From Anaerocolumna chitinilytica (GTDB taxonomy: Bacteria; Bacillota; Clostridia; Lachnospirales; Lachnospiraceae), in assembly GCF_014218355.1 (NCBI RefSeq), contig NZ_AP023368.1, positions 4,837,501 through 4,901,500 of the forward strand: a stretch of 64,000 nt of DNA. Direction: 5' to 3'. The position numbers and the translations under genes are program-made. Position 1 is the stretch's first letter, and each line of letters opens with the position of its first letter. Below are positions 55,341-62,744 of this stretch, piece by piece. The notes beneath the pieces are model-generated. The model saw only the letters and a list, made by a program, of their open reading frames with translations. It was not told the DNA's origin and searched no databases.

Positions 55341-55694
55341 ATTGTTCTCCACTTCAGATGACATAATATAAGTTTATTCGTCATATTGTCCTATGGTTTT
55401 TCCTATTCCTGTACATTTCATACAAAAACAGGTATTTCATACTAATTTTATCACATTAATAACATTATCCTTAAACATTGTTTCTGACTCCGTTAAGGAA
55501 TTTTTATGTTACCATTTCCTTAGAAATACTGGAGTTTTTTTAAAGCTCGTTATGCTTTTGTGATAAATACCTATAATCCAATTAAATATTTGGTAAAATA
55601 TACTAGTTCCTACGACCTATTTCAAAAAATAAATGTAAATTTATGGTTAACATTTTGCACAAGTATTTTGTAAAATATCGTCGATTTACCAATA

Positions 55695-55723
55695 TTGTAC
55701 TATTATTATAGTCGTGCTATAAT
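55695..55723 (+). promoter_or_regulatory. Promoter of the small RNA candidate
   Basis: -35 TTGTAC (55695-55700), 17-bp spacer, -10 TATAAT (55718-55723). Transcription would start near 55730. No plus-strand gene follows in the window. Confidence 0.75.
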
Positions 55724-55729
55724 AAAGAC

Positions 55730-55895
55730 ATAGCAAGCAAGACTTGCTAAATACACTTCTTTTAACCAGAGCTCTATATGACATACATTTCTGTTATGGC
55801 ATGAGCATGGTTGTCTAGTATTTCTGAATTCAGTTAATATTCTTCGGAACAGGGGTTTTTAGAGCGGGGATGCTCTAAAAACCCCTGTTCTTGTA
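55730..55895 (+). ncRNA. Candidate structured small RNA, about 165 nt, unknown family
   Basis: Behind a consensus-like promoter lie three hairpins. H1 is TAGCAAG/CTTGCTA (55731-55737/55743-55749). H2 is a compound stem AACCA/TGGTT, GCTC/GAGC and ATGACA/TGTTAT (55764-55812). The third is a strong terminator with 19-bp perfect arms (55847-55865/55872-55890) followed by TTGTAT. No coding frame or known riboswitch, 6S, tmRNA, SRP or RNase P signature was recognised. It is probably a trans-acting regulator or orphan sRNA. Confidence 0.6.
55847..55890 (+). terminator. Strong terminator of the small RNA candidate
   Basis: Perfect 19-bp arms around a GGGGAT loop. TTCTTGTAT lies at and after the 3' end on the plus strand, while the minus-strand exit (CCGAAG) has no T tract, so it works on the plus strand. 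Confidence 0.8.
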
Positions 55896-56019
55896 TACTA
55901 ATTTAACATTGATTTGTCAAAACTAAAGCCCTGACTGATAACTAATAGAAAAAGGTGAATATCCCCTTTCAGTTCAACTCCGTTCATGTACATTATCTAT
56001 TACAGTATTCTAGTAATCA

Positions 56020-57168
56020 TTAATAATTTTGCTCCATGACCATACTATACAAATCTTCTACATGTTCAGCGGTTTTATCCCAAGAAAACTTTGATTTTTG
56101 AATATATCCTTTACTTATCAACTCTTCTCGTAAATTTGATGAGTTGATTACATGTTCCATTTCGTATCCAAGTTGTTCTGTGTCATAAGCGTTAACATAA
56201 ATTACCGCATCCCCACCGACTTCAGGAAGTGATGTATTATCAGCTGTAATAACTGGGCAGCCACAAGCCATTGCTTCGAGAACAGGTATGCCAAACCCTT
56301 CACATATTGAAGGAAACACAAAGCATAACGCATTGGAATAGAGTTTGCGCTTTTGTTCAACTGTAATATAGCCAGGAGTTATAATACGATCTTTATATGG
56401 CGAGTTATTTATTGTTTCGTATATATCAGTAGGATTATCCCAAGTTGGTTTACCTGCAAGAACAAGTTTTATACTTTTATTTTTTTCAGCAACCATATTA
56501 TAGGCTTCTATTATTCGTACAACGTTTTTCTTATTCTCAAATGTTCCAACGAACAGTATGTAGTCACCATCTACAATATCATTGACACTTGACTTGTCTT
56601 TAAATATCTGTTCTTCATCGTATGATAGATATATAACTTTGATTCTTTCTTCAGGTATGCTCGAATACAATAAAATTTCTTTTTTCGCAGACTCAGAATC
56701 AGCAATAATATATGGATTTTGCCGTTGTACTCGTTCTAAAGCTATATCATGTAAAAGTGTTGCATTGGGCGAAACAAATCCCGGAAATGCCCTCCAGCTT
56801 ACATCGTGAAATGTAACTATCATCTTACCGTTTAGTTTTGTTGGTATTGATACTGGCACCATAAAATGATACACATCACCGAGTGTATTCGTCCATTCAT
56901 TATAACTTTTATCGGCAAATACACTGTCATCACGGGAGGCAATCCGATAGTCCAGTTCATTACACTCATGCATAGGTACATTATATTTACCAAAAAGCTT
57001 TTCAGCTCGCTCAAAATTTCCAACTTCACGCTTGAAATCAAAATATGTCAACTCGTAATTAAATTTTTTACGTTTAAGTAATGTCTGTATAAGGCTTGTT
57101 GCATAGTGACCGACACCACGTGGTTGAGGGTGCCCTACTGCATGCTGGGCTTCAAGAACTATATTCAC
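56020..57168 (-). CDS. Family 4 glycosyltransferase
   Basis: This is a 382-aa GT-B enzyme. The N-domain has [11 protein letters not shown] (acceptor side) and [12 protein letters not shown]. The C-domain has [19 protein letters not shown] and the donor-site signature [19 protein letters not shown]. The start is GTG at 57168, 6 nt after GAGGTG. It is paralogous to the gene at 57235-58404 along its full length. It likely adds a sugar to a growing surface glycan; donor and acceptor are unknown. Confidence 0.92.
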   Translation of the reverse strand: MNIVLEAQHAVGHPQPRGVGHYATSLIQTLLKRKKFNYELTYFDFKREVGNFERAEKLFGKYNVPMHECNELDYRIASRDDSVFADKSYNEWTNTLGDVYHFMVPVSIPTKLNGKMIVTFHDVSWRAFPGFVSPNATLLHDIALERVQRQNPYIIADSESAKKEILLYSSIPEERIKVIYLSYDEEQIFKDKSSVNDIVDGDYILFVGTFENKKNVVRIIEAYNMVAEKNKSIKLVLAGKPTWDNPTDIYETINNSPYKDRIITPGYITVEQKRKLYSNALCFVFPSICEGFGIPVLEAMACGCPVITADNTSLPEVGGDAVIYVNAYDTEQLGYEMEHVINSSNLREELISKGYIQKSKFSWDKTAEHVEDLYSMVMEQNY

Positions 57169-57234
57169 ATCTAATCACCTCGACACAATATTTTTTCTGC
57201 TTTTTGATATAATATTGGAGTTATTTTCTCATAT

Positions 57235-58404
57235 TTATCTGCTATCATAAGCATATTTATAGACTTCCTCTGTCATTTGTGCAGTCTTATCCCATGAGAA
57301 TTTCTTAGCCTGTATAAATCCCATATTAATATATTCGTTTCGTAGCATTTCTGAATTAAGCAATCGCTCAATCTCAAATGCAAGTTGCTCCGGATTATTA
57401 GGCGAAACATAAACACAGGCATCGCCACCGACTTCCGGCAAGCTCGACACATTTGTTGTTATCACTGGCGCACCGCATGTCATGGCTTCTAGAACAGGAA
57501 GACCGAAACCCTCAAATTCCGAGGGAAAAACAAAAATACTCGCCATCGACATTAGATTACGCATTTGTTTAGGAGTAACAAAGTCAGTAAGAATAATGCG
57601 CTCGCGGTATTTCGATTTAACTAATTTCTCTTTGATATCTTCCCAACCGCGTCTTTGACAATGACTACCGGCTAAAACTAATAAAACATCTGATGCCTTA
57701 TCGGCTATGTTTTCAAATGCACTTATTAAGTTGATGACTCCTTTTCGTGGGTCATCGACAGTGCCAGCATAAAGAATAAATGGATTTCTAATATTTAACG
57801 CTTTTAATGTTTCTTCATCTTTTTCTTGAAAGAATATATTGGGATCACAAGCTAATGGAACGACAAAAACACTATCTTCTGTTATATTTGAGTTTCTACA
57901 TAAATCATTCTTTGTTGCTTGCGAGTCAGCAATACAAACTGGTTTCTTTCTTTTTATAAGTTCAAATCCTATTTTACAGTTTACAGCATTATTCGCAGAT
58001 AATGACAGCTCGGGGTGAAGCACTGCAATTAAATCGTGAACTGTAACCACCATATTACCATTTAACCTTTCAGGTAACCACAAAGGTAACATAAAATGAA
58101 AAATATCGCCATAAGCTCCAGTATAATCATTGTAGCTTTTAGTTTCAAATACTGTTTTTGCATTTGACATCATTATATCCTTATAACTGTATATGTTAGT
58201 TTCAAAAAGTTGGGGCGAATATATTCCAAAATATTTTTCAATATATTTTTCATAGTTTTTACGCTCCTTATCCTTATCAAAAAATGTAAGAGCATATTCA
58301 TTTTTCCTGCGGGCTAAAAGGCTCTGAACCAAATTTATCGTATACCAAGGAATGCCGGTCGGAATCGGTGTACAGACAGTCTGAACCTCTGTTATTACTT
58401 TCAT
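57235..58404 (-). CDS. Family 4 glycosyltransferase (paralogue)
   Basis: This 389-aa GT-B enzyme has the same architecture as its downstream neighbour: VHDLIAVLHPELS, LYAGTVDDPRKGVINLI and the donor motif FEGFGLPVLEAMTCGAPVI. Sequence divergence between the two is considerable, suggesting different linkages. AAGGAG precedes the ATG. It lies between the radical SAM gene and the second glycosyltransferase, all in one direction with short gaps. Confidence 0.92.
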   Translation of the reverse strand: MKVITEVQTVCTPIPTGIPWYTINLVQSLLARRKNEYALTFFDKDKERKNYEKYIEKYFGIYSPQLFETNIYSYKDIMMSNAKTVFETKSYNDYTGAYGDIFHFMLPLWLPERLNGNMVVTVHDLIAVLHPELSLSANNAVNCKIGFELIKRKKPVCIADSQATKNDLCRNSNITEDSVFVVPLACDPNIFFQEKDEETLKALNIRNPFILYAGTVDDPRKGVINLISAFENIADKASDVLLVLAGSHCQRRGWEDIKEKLVKSKYRERIILTDFVTPKQMRNLMSMASIFVFPSEFEGFGLPVLEAMTCGAPVITTNVSSLPEVGGDACVYVSPNNPEQLAFEIERLLNSEMLRNEYINMGFIQAKKFSWDKTAQMTEEVYKYAYDSR

Positions 58405-58443
58405 ACAATTCTCCTTAATGGTATTACATGGGTAGGTGATTAA

Positions 58444-59826
58444 TTAATACACCTTTTCGTTTAGTGCAAGCTTTAGCCGATGATAATACTGCTCGTCTCG
58501 AATAAGACCGTCATCTTTGTTTTTTGCGAAATCCAAAATTATGTCTCGCTCCTCATTAGAAAGAAAAACATTAGCACCAATAAAAAGACTATGTCCATGT
58601 AAGAGTAATTTATCGAGTAAATCAAAGAACCCCAAAAGTACTTTCATGTCAAGGGTATTTTTATCTGACAAAACATCAAGCAATACCGAAACCATCTCTG
58701 GATTAATATTATCACAAAGCTCTACAAATCCGTCAATATCCTTGATGTCATCGTTCCTGTTAGGTAAGTATATATATTGCAATCTTACTAATCGCGGGGC
58801 AATAGCAGAGTATTTTTTTAAGTTTTCACATACCTTTATATATGCGTCTATACCTTTGATTTTTGTAAAAGTCTCACGTGTACCCGCATCTATACTTACA
58901 ACTATATGTGTAAGACCTTTTTTTAAAAGCACTGCAATTTCTTCGCTATAAATTCCAGCGTTAGTATATATCCACGATTTGTATCGTTCAATAAGCTTAT
59001 ATAAATTTGCTCTTTTAGGATCAACTGCAATTTCCCCATCAGAAAGTGAAATAACGGTAAATGCAGGATCTGCAAGCCCACGCTTCTCTAATTCAAGTAG
59101 CAAATCAACACGTTTATCAATTGCTTTATCACTGGATTTTTTAGTTTCAAAATCGTTATTCCCATAATGCCCCGCGTAACAATAAATACATTTGAACTGG
59201 CAAGGGGATTTAGGCTCAGTAGATAACACATAATTTCTAACATGGTATTCACTCGGCCAAGCTGCATTTCTTAAAACGATGCAGTTATTGCATGGTGAAT
59301 TTACTAGATTTTCCTGATTATCATTAATTAATTTTTGGCGCATCGCAAGAAAATCATCTAAAGCTTTAGCAGGGTCGTCCACCCACTCAGTAGTTGGCAT
59401 TTGCGTCACGTTTATTAAACGTCCTCCTCTGCATAAACCGATGTCGCGTTCCCCGAGTGGCGCAATTGTATCTTCAAAAAGTCCGCAGCTAATACGTTTT
59501 ATATAGGGTTCAAAGTTAAGAATCTTATCGGAAGAAATACCTTCTTCTTCAACCAAATAAGCCTCCACCGCTAATTTTGCGAAAGATCCGCTTTGTGCAA
59601 CAGTAATATAAATGTTGAAATCGCAATACTTTTTACGCACTTCATCAAGCGCCAGAACCGTAAGGTTACCTCCTAAATATGCTGGTTTACCCCATTTTTT
59701 AGAATCTTTATCTGTAAAGCAAACAGGTTTAATACCAAGCGAAAGTACTTGAGCGTATGCGTTACTCGCGTTTCGACCTGCTCCATATAAAACCAGTGGT
59801 AATTTAGGATTAAAATTAGCATTCAT
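58444..59826 (-). CDS. Radical SAM protein with N-terminal Rossmann-like domain
   Basis: This is a 460-aa protein. Residues about 9-110 form a nucleotide-binding-like domain beginning LVLYGAGRNASNAY. A linker follows, then a radical SAM core with CQFKCIYC (CxxxCxxC, about 212-219) for the 4Fe-4S cluster and SLSDGEIAVDP. No C-terminal SPASM cysteines are seen. Such proteins modify sugars, peptides or cofactors by radical chemistry. The surroundings suggest sugar or glycan modification (inference). The Rossmann part recurs in two other proteins of this cluster. Confidence 0.85.
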   Translation of the reverse strand: MNANFNPKLPLVLYGAGRNASNAYAQVLSLGIKPVCFTDKDSKKWGKPAYLGGNLTVLALDEVRKKYCDFNIYITVAQSGSFAKLAVEAYLVEEEGISSDKILNFEPYIKRISCGLFEDTIAPLGERDIGLCRGGRLINVTQMPTTEWVDDPAKALDDFLAMRQKLINDNQENLVNSPCNNCIVLRNAAWPSEYHVRNYVLSTEPKSPCQFKCIYCYAGHYGNNDFETKKSSDKAIDKRVDLLLELEKRGLADPAFTVISLSDGEIAVDPKRANLYKLIERYKSWIYTNAGIYSEEIAVLLKKGLTHIVVSIDAGTRETFTKIKGIDAYIKVCENLKKYSAIAPRLVRLQYIYLPNRNDDIKDIDGFVELCDNINPEMVSVLLDVLSDKNTLDMKVLLGFFDLLDKLLLHGHSLFIGANVFLSNEERDIILDFAKNKDDGLIRDEQYYHRLKLALNEKVY

Positions 59827-59889
59827 AATGATATCCTCCTTTAGTGATCATTAACTTCAACACTTCAAGCTTGGTATTTCTCATAGTAT

Positions 59890-61125
59890 TTATACCACTT
59901 CAATAAATGGTAGCGGGAATATGAACTTGCCGCCATTGTTGATATATTCGCTTTCCTTGGCTAATATGTTATTTCTAAAATGCCAAGGAAATACTACGAG
60001 AAAGTCCGGCTTCAATTTTTTGACTTCAACTTCCGATTGTATGGGTATAAGTGTTTTAGGGGTAAATGCACCATACTTATCTGGGTTTATCTCCGCTATC
60101 GCTGTTATTTCATTTTCTGTTATACCGCAGTATTGTAATATGACATTTCCTTTTGTTGATGCTCCATAACCATATATAGACGCACCTTTTCTCACGAAAT
60201 CGTTAAGCATATAGCTGAATGCGTCCTTATGCGATTTTACCCTTTCGGCAAATTTCAAGTATGAAACCACCATATTCAATTTTAAATTTGCTTCTTGGTT
60301 AAGAACCCAATTGATAAGCACATCATTGGATTTATGCATTGAACCTGTCTTTGAAACGGTTACAGCAAAGCTCCCACCATTAATGTCATTCATACTAACG
60401 TCTATAATTCTCATCCCGACTCTTTCTACAATATACTTGATTACTGTTAGAGAATAATATTCGAGATGCTCATGACAAACAGTATCATAAGCATTTTGAC
60501 GCAACATCGTTGGCATATAGCTTTGTTCTAAATGCCACACACCGTCATCTGCGAGAACACGTTCAACCTCTTCAGCGAAAGCAATCGGGCTCTCCAAGTC
60601 ATAAAACATCGAAATCGATGTAACTACTTTTGCTCGTTTATTCTCACTTTCTTCCAAAAATTTATCTGCTGAAAAGAAGTCTGAAATCAATCTGACATCA
60701 GGTTTATAATACTGATTAAATTTAACACCCGTCGGATCCATACCGATTTTAGTTAGACCCTGTACCGAATACGCATTTAACGTTGTTCCGTCGTTTGAGC
60801 CAATATCTAACACAATATCGCCTGCAATAAGCCCATATTGTGAAGAAAGACGCTTAGCTTTTGACGATAAATGAGCAACCATACTCTGATTCAGACCCGA
60901 CCGATATCCATAATTTTCGCCATACATTTCACCTAATTCATAGCTGTGCGCGAGTTGCAACAGACCACATTTTGGGCAAAACAGCAACTGCAAAGGGCCT
61001 TCAGTAATCTTTTCGTCTTTATTTTTTGGGAAAACCCCAGTTAATTCCTGAATACCTAAATCCAAGACCAATTCCATATTGTGATTATCGCACACTCTGC
61101 AACACTTGATTGCTGAAACGCTCAT
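59890..61125 (-). CDS. NDP-sugar C-methyltransferase-like protein
   Basis: This 411-aa protein has the three-part build of sugar C-methyltransferases. The N-terminal zinc site is CRVCDNHNME...CPKCGLLQL (CxxC pairs). A SAM-binding domain has DIGSNDGTTLNAY, and the C-terminal domain has YGYGASTKGNVILQY and VVFPWHF. Members methylate carbon 3 or 5 of dTDP-keto-sugars to make branched deoxysugars (TylC3/NovU-type). GGAGG precedes the ATG. No dTDP-sugar synthesis genes are visible in the window; they may lie beyond the edge. Confidence 0.88.
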   Translation of the reverse strand: MSVSAIKCCRVCDNHNMELVLDLGIQELTGVFPKNKDEKITEGPLQLLFCPKCGLLQLAHSYELGEMYGENYGYRSGLNQSMVAHLSSKAKRLSSQYGLIAGDIVLDIGSNDGTTLNAYSVQGLTKIGMDPTGVKFNQYYKPDVRLISDFFSADKFLEESENKRAKVVTSISMFYDLESPIAFAEEVERVLADDGVWHLEQSYMPTMLRQNAYDTVCHEHLEYYSLTVIKYIVERVGMRIIDVSMNDINGGSFAVTVSKTGSMHKSNDVLINWVLNQEANLKLNMVVSYLKFAERVKSHKDAFSYMLNDFVRKGASIYGYGASTKGNVILQYCGITENEITAIAEINPDKYGAFTPKTLIPIQSEVEVKKLKPDFLVVFPWHFRNNILAKESEYINNGGKFIFPLPFIEVV

Positions 61126-61142
61126 AATGAACCTCCGTATTT

Positions 61143-61394
61143 TTATACTAATTTTTCAAGATAATTAATTCTTCCTTTCTTATCTCGGGGACGCGGAATA
61201 TAGGGTCCGCTTTCAGGAATATAGATTATATTGCCTTCTTCGAAACTACACCCTGTATAAGGATCAGCGTTTACATCCATAATCACTTTCTTTCGAAGAG
61301 ACATATATCTCTCCCCACTCCATATGTCAAATATACTCTCTTTATTTATATCTCCGATAATATATGCTTTGTCTGGCGAATCACTATGAATCTG
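61143..61394 (-). pseudogene. Remnant of a radical SAM/SPASM protein C-terminus
   Basis: An open frame of 83 codons (61394 to a TAA at 61143-61145), bounded upstream by a stop, encodes IIGDINKESIFDIWSGERY followed by a basic, proline-rich tail. The IWSGERY-type segment is typical of the SPASM region of radical SAM proteins, but the cysteine-rich ligands are missing (one Cys remains). An internal ATG at 61304 with GGGGAG could still give a 53-aa peptide. It probably represents decay with loss of the catalytic core. Confidence 0.6.
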
Positions 61395-61672
61395 TTACAA
61401 AAAATCTTCAGTGTGTCTACACCAAGCGAAATCAACTGATTAACAATTTGTTCTCTGCCAACATATGGTGTGACAATAATCAAATCATACGGAAGTTTCA
61501 AGGCCACGAGAGGTGAAAGTATTATATATTGCTGTATTTTACTATTTTGTATTGTTTTATTATTATCGGTAACGCCGATTACTTCAAAATCGGAAGATAT
61601 CTGGCTAATATACTTCCTGAATTGATTACCTGCGCCAAAAATCAGTACTCTATTATATATCACATCAAACAA
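61346..61672 (-). CDS. Rossmann-like domain fragment (FGAG domain)
   Basis: This 108-aa protein has the N-terminal motif NRVLIFGAGNQFRKYI and a VTDNN element, the same domain as at the N-terminus of the radical SAM protein (58444-59826) and the C-terminus of the protein at 62741-64000. It overlaps the end of the FkbM gene by 8 bp, and its 3' end overlaps the SPASM remnant in another frame. It is therefore probably the surviving N-terminus of a Rossmann-radical SAM-SPASM gene. The start is uncertain (TTG at 61672 or GTG at 61663). Confidence 0.6.
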   Translation of the reverse strand: MFDVIYNRVLIFGAGNQFRKYISQISSDFEVIGVTDNNKTIQNSKIQQYIILSPLVALKLPYDLIIVTPYVGREQIVNQLISLGVDTLKIFCNRFIVIRQTKHILSEI

Positions 61673-62744
61673 CTCTATATGTTGTATTTACTTCTGTTAC
61701 TAATAATCGTTTACAAATAGTATCTAATGAAAGAAACCTTGGGATCAGTAATTCAGCAACACTCGATTCTACATAAAATCTATTTACTCCATATTGCCCT
61801 GCAAATGAATACCCATTTGAAACAATAATTGATTCCCAATTTTGCCAAGTAGGTATATCAGTTCCTGGTAATGTAGACTCAAGCATAACAATCCATGGGC
61901 GACAACATTGAAAATCCATACCCTCAAGGACTTCTTTTTCAAAACCCTCTACATCTATTTTCAAAAAATGAACAACCTGATTTTCAGGTAAATACTTTTC
62001 AATAATGTTCTTTAATGTAACACTCTTTATTTTTTTTATTTTATTCTTGTCGGATGCATAACTTGCAACTGCTGTTGATGAGCTCTCATTAATATAAAAG
62101 TCAAACTCATTTTTATCTATGTTGGAGCATAAAGCGTTAATATTAATATCACGAGGTCTGTCTTTCACTAACATATGATATTGCTTTGTAAGTGGTTCAA
62201 TGTTGATACCGTGTGAACCACAATCATAAAAACATTTTGTTACAGATCCAAATTGTGGATCAAAAGCACCGACATCAATATAAAAAATCTCCTTCATATT
62301 TCTTAGAACAAAAGCAAAAATTAAATCTTCACCTGATCCAAGTGCCCAAGTTGTGGCTCTCAATTCGTAAAAATCTGATCTGTTTAGCAATTCAATTACA
62401 TGTCCATTTTTATCAATAATTGGTATATTATTAAAGTTATTTTCATAGAATAAGCTTAGCGCTTTTTCCTTATAGTCGCTATCATTGTATAAAAAAGTGA
62501 ATTTAGGATTAGCCATTTTAATTGCTGTCGATTGAAACGAATCAACATTTGTCATCTCTTTTACACCGATAATTCCAACTAATGAATTATTATCATCAAC
62601 GACCAGGAGAATTTTATTCTTACTTTTATTAAAGTGATAATATGTTTCATAATAATTTGTATCCTGATGAACTATGGAACTTTTCACATTAATAGTGTTT
62701 ATATCATTCTGTATGCTAGCATACATCTGTCCATTTTCGCTCAT
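61665..62744 (-). CDS. CBS-domain/FkbM-type methyltransferase fusion
   Basis: This is a 359-aa protein. Residues about 15-128 form a CBS pair (ILLVVDDNNSLVGIIGV and NIPIIDKNGHVIELLNR). Residues about 150-330 form an FkbM-like SAM-dependent methyltransferase with FYIDVGAFDPQFGSVTKCFY and FLKIDVEGFEKEVLEGM. The CBS pair could bind an adenosyl ligand or nucleotide sugar and regulate the enzyme. It overlaps the upstream gene by 4 bp (ATGA). Methylation of a glycan sugar is the likely role. Confidence 0.88.
   Translation of the reverse strand: MSENGQMYASIQNDINTINVKSSIVHQDTNYYETYYHFNKSKNKILLVVDDNNSLVGIIGVKEMTNVDSFQSTAIKMANPKFTFLYNDSDYKEKALSLFYENNFNNIPIIDKNGHVIELLNRSDFYELRATTWALGSGEDLIFAFVLRNMKEIFYIDVGAFDPQFGSVTKCFYDCGSHGINIEPLTKQYHMLVKDRPRDININALCSNIDKNEFDFYINESSSTAVASYASDKNKIKKIKSVTLKNIIEKYLPENQVVHFLKIDVEGFEKEVLEGMDFQCCRPWIVMLESTLPGTDIPTWQNWESIIVSNGYSFAGQYGVNRFYVESSVAELLIPRFLSLDTICKRLLVTEVNTTYRVV

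Larger units (their letters stand above)
55341..56019. other. Intergenic region holding a small RNA candidate
   Basis: This 679-bp gap lies between two minus-strand glycosyltransferase genes. It is AT-rich and non-coding. The promoter, structured core and strong terminator at 55695-55895 on the plus strand are the only clear features. The stretch 55341-55690 shows nothing further apart from the upstream region of the family 2 glycosyltransferase gene. Confidence 0.6.

Noticed and set aside
56832..57041. Minus-strand frame within the family 4 glycosyltransferase gene
   Set aside because: It is an alternative frame of a gene with intact GT-B motifs.
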